This document shows positions 58,701 to 64,000 of a stretch of 64,000 bases of DNA, one piece after another. The translations under genes and the position numbers were made by a program. Each line of letters starts with the position of its first letter. Position 1 is the stretch's first letter. The stretch is from Edolisoma coerulescens (taxonomy: Eukaryota > Chordata > Aves > Passeriformes > Campephagidae), in assembly GCA_013397115.1 (NCBI GenBank), contig VWZW01004380.1:744001-808000 (forward strand). Reading direction: 5' to 3'. Under the pieces are notes generated by a model that was not told the origin of the DNA, made no database searches, and saw nothing but the letters and a program-made list of their open reading frames with translations.

Positions 58701-61700
58701 GGCAGATTAGAGTGAAACAACACTGAATGATCTGTGTTTGTAAATATACACAGGTAGGGTTTATTGTAGAACAATTTGTCTGCACAGAAAAATGGGTATG
58801 GACCCATTTTGGTTACTATCTGCAGTAAAATGACAATACAAAAGCAGAAAGATATCACTTAAGAAAACATATAAGAAAGAGAAGGAACAGATAAAAGTAG
58901 AGAGATCTCACCACCTGTAGGGCCCACAGTAAAACTTGGTTGTTGCAATTTCAATATCTGTTGGTCAAAGTGATGATCACAGACCAGACTCATTCAACTG
59001 CTGTGGAAAATCCCAGGAACATCCCTTCTATTGGATTTATATCCACTCAGATTCAGGTGGGAATGCCCAGGTACCTCCCCTGGGACAGGGAGTTTCAGCT
59101 GGATGTTGGTTTGCCTCTTTCCTTATCTTGTTCAACACCAGCTGTAGCCTGAGGTGGGCTGGGCTTGCCCCCTGCACCTGGGTGAGTACTTTGCACATCG
59201 GCAGCTTCCCCCTGAATGTCTGAGCCACCAGAACTCCTGTGTCTCTTCCAGTAACAGTGGTGGACACATTCTCCTCCATAGACCTGGGATGATTGGACAA
59301 TAGTATCCTCTTTATCTTATCTCAAGTTCCTGTCACGGTCCTCATTCCAGTTGGAAGGCATATTTGGGGAGGGGTGGCCTTCGGTGGTCACAGATGAGCA
59401 GCTGTCTCTTTGCAGTTTGCTACAGTGGACAAAAGTCTTTAGGTCTAGCTCTTTGGAGGAAGATCTGCTTGTGGGGTTTATTTTTTGTCTTAATTTTCTC
59501 TCCAAAATATCGCTGGGCTATAATATTCATCCCCAAATAAATTCAGCTGTGTCTAGAGTCTGGTTTCTATGACAATGTTTTGTGGATAAATAAGGGGCAA
59601 AGTCCATTCTTTGGTCCAGAGGACACAGCAGGTCGGTGTGTGTATTATTAAACATCCTGACTTGGAAAGGGCAATTCGTTCTGCCCTTTGGGAGCAGTCC
59701 CTGGCTTGTGCTGCTCCTCACATGATATTTAGACATTGCCTGGGAAAGACCTCCTTGAAAGGCTTGAAATGTGCTCCAAGATGGAAGTGGTCCAGTCGGT
59801 GATAAATCAGTGCCCAGGCCTGGGTTCTTCTTACCTTTCCAGTGCACACAACTGCAGCCAAAGGCTTGGATGCAGAACAGGGATGCCTCTGTAGTCAGAA
59901 CACACCAGGAAAGCTGTTAAACATCTTGTCAAGCCTGTGATGACAACCTCTGCAACCTCTGTGGATGATACTTGATCTGCATGTCTCTCCTCACTCGTGT
60001 CCTGTTAAATAAATATTCTGAGCATGGACCTGCATGTGATCTCACCTCAGCCAGCAGGGTCTCACCTCCCTCCCCTGCTGCAGGGAAAACAGCACAGAGC
60101 CCTGAAATGTGACACAAATAAAAAGTAGCCATTGTTTCTGCACGTGAAAGTGCATCTCTCAGAGAGCCCTGTGACTTTCCAGTGCCCTGACCGAATGGCT
60201 GCTCTGCTGAGGCAGCTCTCAGATCGAGGTGAAAAAACCACAAATAATGACTCAGGTCATACACACAATTCATCATCATCCTATTAATCAGGGTGGCTGC
60301 CTGTTCCCTGTTCTCTCCCAACACACACACATCCCTGATAGAGTTTCAGGATTGCAGAAACCTATTAAAGAGCCATTTTTACAAAACTAAAAAGGGAGCC
60401 ATGCCCAGCAATGCTGCATGAAAAGGCAGATTCACTGCTGTGGTGATGTTTGTCATCAGAGCAAACAATTTCTTACGAGTCTGCAGGAAGATGCTGCAAC
60501 CCCAGGGTGGGACTGATGAAATTTCTGTGCTTGAATGGGTACTGGGTGTATATTACACCTCCCTTCTGGCACGAGAATTGAGTCAATGGCATTTGGTCAA
60601 TCCTAGCACATGTATTGCCTGAAGATGTGTTTGTCTGAGGAAGTGGGGGGTGAATCTGTGGGCAAGCAAAACCCGAATAGTTTGTGAACTGTTAAATGAG
60701 ATGCCCTAAGCCAACCTGTAAATATTGCACTTTTTCCCTCTACACAAGATGCCTTCAGCCAACGACTGCCAAGACTAAGACAGTCCAAGTTATTGGAAGC
60801 AATTATGTGTCATAGACATGTTTTGGACTGAGCTCATGCTGTTTCCTAAGAAAAGACCTCTTCCTTAGATAGATTTCTGTCTTTGACAGGGGTACAAGAG
60901 ATTTCTTAGGTACTCATCACACCTCACAACAAAAATAGCATTTTATGAAGCAAAAAAAGCTTTAAAGACATCTTTTCTGAGGGTATATTGGCACTGGTGA
61001 CTAGGAAAAAAGTGTAAGCTAGGAGCAAAAAAACCAGTGCAGACTTTAGCATAGCAGAAAAGAGGACATCTTGCTGGCTTTGTGGATTTTTTTAACTTAC
61101 TCTTCCTTTCCCAAGTCCCTTCTCCCTGCTTTTACACCTTCCTTCCATCTCCCAAACCTGACTTTGGGAATCTGAGGTTTTTGGTGGGGGGCCTGAGGCA
61201 GAAGGACTAAAGCATTACTGGGATTAATGTGGAGCTGGTGTCACAGTCCCTGGAGACTGTGAGTGATTGAAATGGCGTTGGAAGTACAGGGTCAGTTTGG
61301 GAAATGGAGTCTGAGGGGCTGGCATGACACTGATGTTAAAGATCAGGGGTTGGGATGATATTGGTCATACTTAAAAACCAAAAGCTGCCTGCTGTGCACT
61401 GAAGGGAAGAGGAGATGTTGCTTCCATGGAGTATGGAACAGGTCCTGGGATGACAGGACATGAGAGAGGCTGTATTGGCTGTGGAGCCTCATGTCCTGGT
61501 TCTGGCAGTGCCCAGGGTGACACCAGGTATAAGAGCAAGGTAAACATATTTCCCTAAATTATTCTTCTGGCATCCAACCATTTGGTGTTGAGAGATTTCC
61601 TGAGCTGGAGCAGTTTCTGTGTATTTTGTAAAATCGGTGGCTCTCTTGGCATGAACACACCCATGAAAACCCACCACTTCTCAGCACCTACAGCATCCTG

Positions 61701-61930
61701 TGGGGAAGAGTACCCCAGCATCATGATGAACCCCCTTGGGTTTGCTTTAAACTTGCCCCATGGGAGAATTTGAAGCCCATTTTTACTCTCTTTCTCTGCC
61801 TTATCTCCAGTAGAGAGTAAAGTGCAGCAGAGGGAGAATTATCAGGTGGGACTAAGGAAGGATGTGTTCCTCCAAAAAGTCACAACAAAAAGGCATGCCC
61901 AGCCAAGCCTTGTCCTTATTACTTTCCCCA

Positions 61931-61999
61931 GGAAAGATGAGGGGGTAGAGAGATGGAGGAATGAAGGGATGGAGGGGCAGAAAGGTGAAGGCATGGAAG
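61931..61999 (+). repeat. Purine-rich low-complexity tract
   Basis: About 70 bases made almost entirely of G and A (for example GATGGAGGAATGAAGGGATG), with scattered T and C. Confidence 0.8.
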
Positions 62000-62267
62000 C
62001 ACCTGTGGATGGAGCAAGCTCAGTGTCCCCTCTGTCCCCACTGTACTCAAGCCATCAGTGAGACCCACGGACAGCAGTTCCCTACAGAGGCTGCAATTTT
62101 AAAATGGTTTAAATTTCTGGTGATACATTCAGTGGAAAGAGGGCAGATGACAATGCTTCTGATGGGCTTTATTAAAGGGTCCTGCTGGACACTGACCTGA
62201 CAAGGACACTGCTTTCAGTGTCCTCAGGATTATTTGGTTAAATAATGAAAGCATACGAGTTTTGGAT

Positions 62268-62414
62268 CTTCCCCTCCTTTTGTTGTTTATTTTTCTCTCT
62301 CATTGTTTTATTATGGCCACTTCCCTCTCCAGCTGCACATTAGCATTCTTCCTCTCTCCAAATCCTCCTCCCTCATTTCCTGCCCACACTGCTCTCTTTC
62401 CCACTCTTCCCCAG
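62268..62414 (+). repeat. Pyrimidine-rich tract ending in an acceptor-like AG
   Basis: CT-rich DNA that closes with TTTCCCACTCTTCCCCAG, a good vertebrate 3' splice-site pattern. The low stop-codon density of CT-rich DNA also explains the long overlapping frames in two phases here. Confidence 0.6.
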
Positions 62415-63892
62415 AGCTGCTTATCTTCACACAGTGGAACAGGAGCAACTGTGGGGACACCAGTGTGGAGTCATCACTCACCATTGCAGCACAGCACCAG
62501 GAGGACAATGACAGCAAGAAGGGCAGACTCCTCCTTGCTCTCTGCTCTGTGGCAGAGTTATCATGCTGCCGTGGCCTTTCCCAGACTGATATTGCCTCAC
62601 TTTCCTTTACCTGGCAGCAGAAGCACTTGCCAAGGTCTGTTGACTTGGGAAACAGCTCTGTGGAGGGTGCAACAGAGACTTTCCAGGATGTGGATACAAC
62701 AGGAATTTCCATCTGCAGTGTCTGTTATGTGGCTTTCCTTATGGCTCTGGAGTTCTTACTGCCACCCACACATTTATGTGTAAGACACTGCCTATAGCTC
62801 GATATAAAGACCTCTAAAGAGTATGGTTGGTAGCAGAAAAGAAAAGTCATAAAACAAACATGTTCTCAGCAAGTGATGAGCTGGTCCCTAATTGAGGGGG
62901 TGGTGATGATAGAGCAGGAGTGTTGGTGGGAGCTCTCTTGTTTGTGGCTGTGAGGTTGCACTGAGATACTCAACCTGAATGCCATTTAAATTGAGAAATT
63001 GGAAGTGATCTGAAGTGAAAGGAAAATAATTTGTTTTGCTCCCTTTGCTCACAGCACATTTTCCACTCTAAATTAGCTGGCATGAGAGCACAGGCACTGA
63101 AAAAGGAGAAGGAAATAAAAGGCCTGGGAATTCATTTCTTTGTGTTTCATACAGGGCTGAGTTTCAGCTAATAAAGCAGAAGGGAATCTGCTGTGTGAGA
63201 GAACAGAGCTCTGGCACTCCCAGGCAGGGAGCTGAGGAAGCACAGCAGGTCACTCCCTGGGTGTGTGATGTGGGTGCACCCTTCACACATCAGTTCTGAC
63301 CTCTCCTGGGAGGCACTCAAACAAACCCGCATCAGAGAGAGAGAAAGGGGTTTGTTTGCCAGGGAGTGCCTTGAAGATCAGATGCCAGCAGCCTTCTGGG
63401 GTGTCTCTCTCTGTGCAAGCCCGTGAGAAAATTCTGTCAGCGTCAACCTTTTTGAAATTAATATCTGATTTTAGGGACTTTTTGGTCATGCCTTACTACT
63501 CAATAGAAAAGATACCAAAAATTATGATGATGAAATTCTATGCATTTGCTGGACCTGATTCACCAGAAGTTGGGTATATAGTAGATATGAGAATAATGAT
63601 GCTTTTTTTCAGCCCTGCATTGTCTGAGAAATAAAATTCAAAGAAATGCGTGAGCATTCCCTTTCCCACTGGCACTGCCTTTCATTCAATACTTTTAAAA
63701 ACAAAGCCCAGACCTGAATATTGCTTGAGGGGACTGTGTCCTTTTAAAGTGGAGCTCATAGATGTTTCTTCTCATGTGCAACCCTGAACAGAACATGATA
63801 ACAGCTGATGTTGTGAAAATCCAGTTTGGGACAAGCTCTTGGCCAGGGTTGGGGTCTCTAGTACACACTGATATTTTGGGATATTGGGAGTT

Positions 63893-64000
63893 CATAAAGG
63901 GGGCTCACAAGAAGATGGAGAGCAACTTTTGGCAAGGGCAAGTAGTGAGAGGACGGGGCACAACGGCCTTGAGATGAAGGAGGGCAGGTTCAGATTGGAT
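63893..64000 (+). mobile_element. CR1 element, cut by window end
   Basis: TCATAAAGGGGGCTCACAAG, AAGATGGAGAGCAACTTTTG, GCAAGGGCAAGTAGTGAGAG, GACGGGGCACAACGGCCTTG and GGGCAGGTTCAGATTGGAT. This is the CR1 segment that normally precedes TTAGGAAGAA...; the remaining ~250 bases and the tail should lie beyond the window. Confidence 0.9.

Larger units (their letters stand above)
55787..63892. other. Long repeat-poor noncoding stretch
   Basis: About 8 kb without a CR1 copy, the longest such gap in the window. It contains many short frames on both strands but no recognisable exon. A purine-rich block (61,931-61,999) is followed by a pyrimidine-rich one (62,268-62,414). Past the latter, two overlapping plus frames reach 164-173 residues. 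Nothing in them is a known family. Confidence 0.4.

Noticed and set aside
1..64000. Endogenous retrovirus, DNA transposon, CRISPR array, bacterial-type operon
   Set aside because: I saw no paired LTRs, tRNA primer-binding site, gag/pol/env-like frames, terminal inverted repeats with a transposase, or regularly spaced repeats. Short or very old copies could still be missed by eye.

Overview
The window looks like ordinary nuclear DNA from a bird. Its main landmark is about two dozen fragments of the CR1 LINE, nearly all reduced to the 3' end of the element and finishing in ATTCTATG-type tails. This is typical of avian genomes. The dominant copy type, ending in ...CCAACCCAAACCATTCTATGA, suggests a neoavian bird, perhaps a songbird, but nothing here fixes the species. 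I see no operons, ribosome binding sites, CRISPR arrays or rRNA/tRNA genes, and no coding exon I can defend. The longest open frame is 188 codons and looks like chance. I read the window as intergenic DNA or part of a large intron.

Layout. Positions 1-7,200 hold a CR1 end, a scrap of the same subfamily and two adjacent MIR/CORE-SINE-like relics (4,970-5,145). Positions 7,200-20,000 hold five further young CR1 pieces and a much older CR1/L3-type relic (15,240-16,012) that still shows a decayed reverse-transcriptase motif. Positions 20,000-31,100 hold two plus-strand CR1 ends, a minus-strand relic at 27,066, a scrambled CR1 at 28,113, a MIR-like relic at 30,103, a perfect 20-bp palindrome (28,790), a hairpin (21,654) and an A-tail with a poly(A) signal on the minus strand (21,195-21,231). 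Positions 31,100-46,950 carry further CR1 copies, including an inverted pair (35,105/35,669) and a stack of three CR1 ends (44,270-44,837). Positions 46,950-64,000 contain three long CR1 copies, a second inverted pair (54,202/55,451), long non-repetitive stretches, a purine/pyrimidine block near 62,000 and a CR1 cut by the window edge.

How it fits together. The transposons record several waves of insertion: MIR and L3-like relics are oldest, then CR1 types with distinct tails, then the abundant type. AT-rich stretches between them carry clusters of homeodomain-like and GATA-like sites and are the best candidates for regulatory function, but only cross-species alignment could show this. I found no convincing new biological system. 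The most checkable observations are the inverted CR1 pairs, the poly(A)-signal-plus-tail structure, the old RT relic and the AT-rich candidate enhancers.
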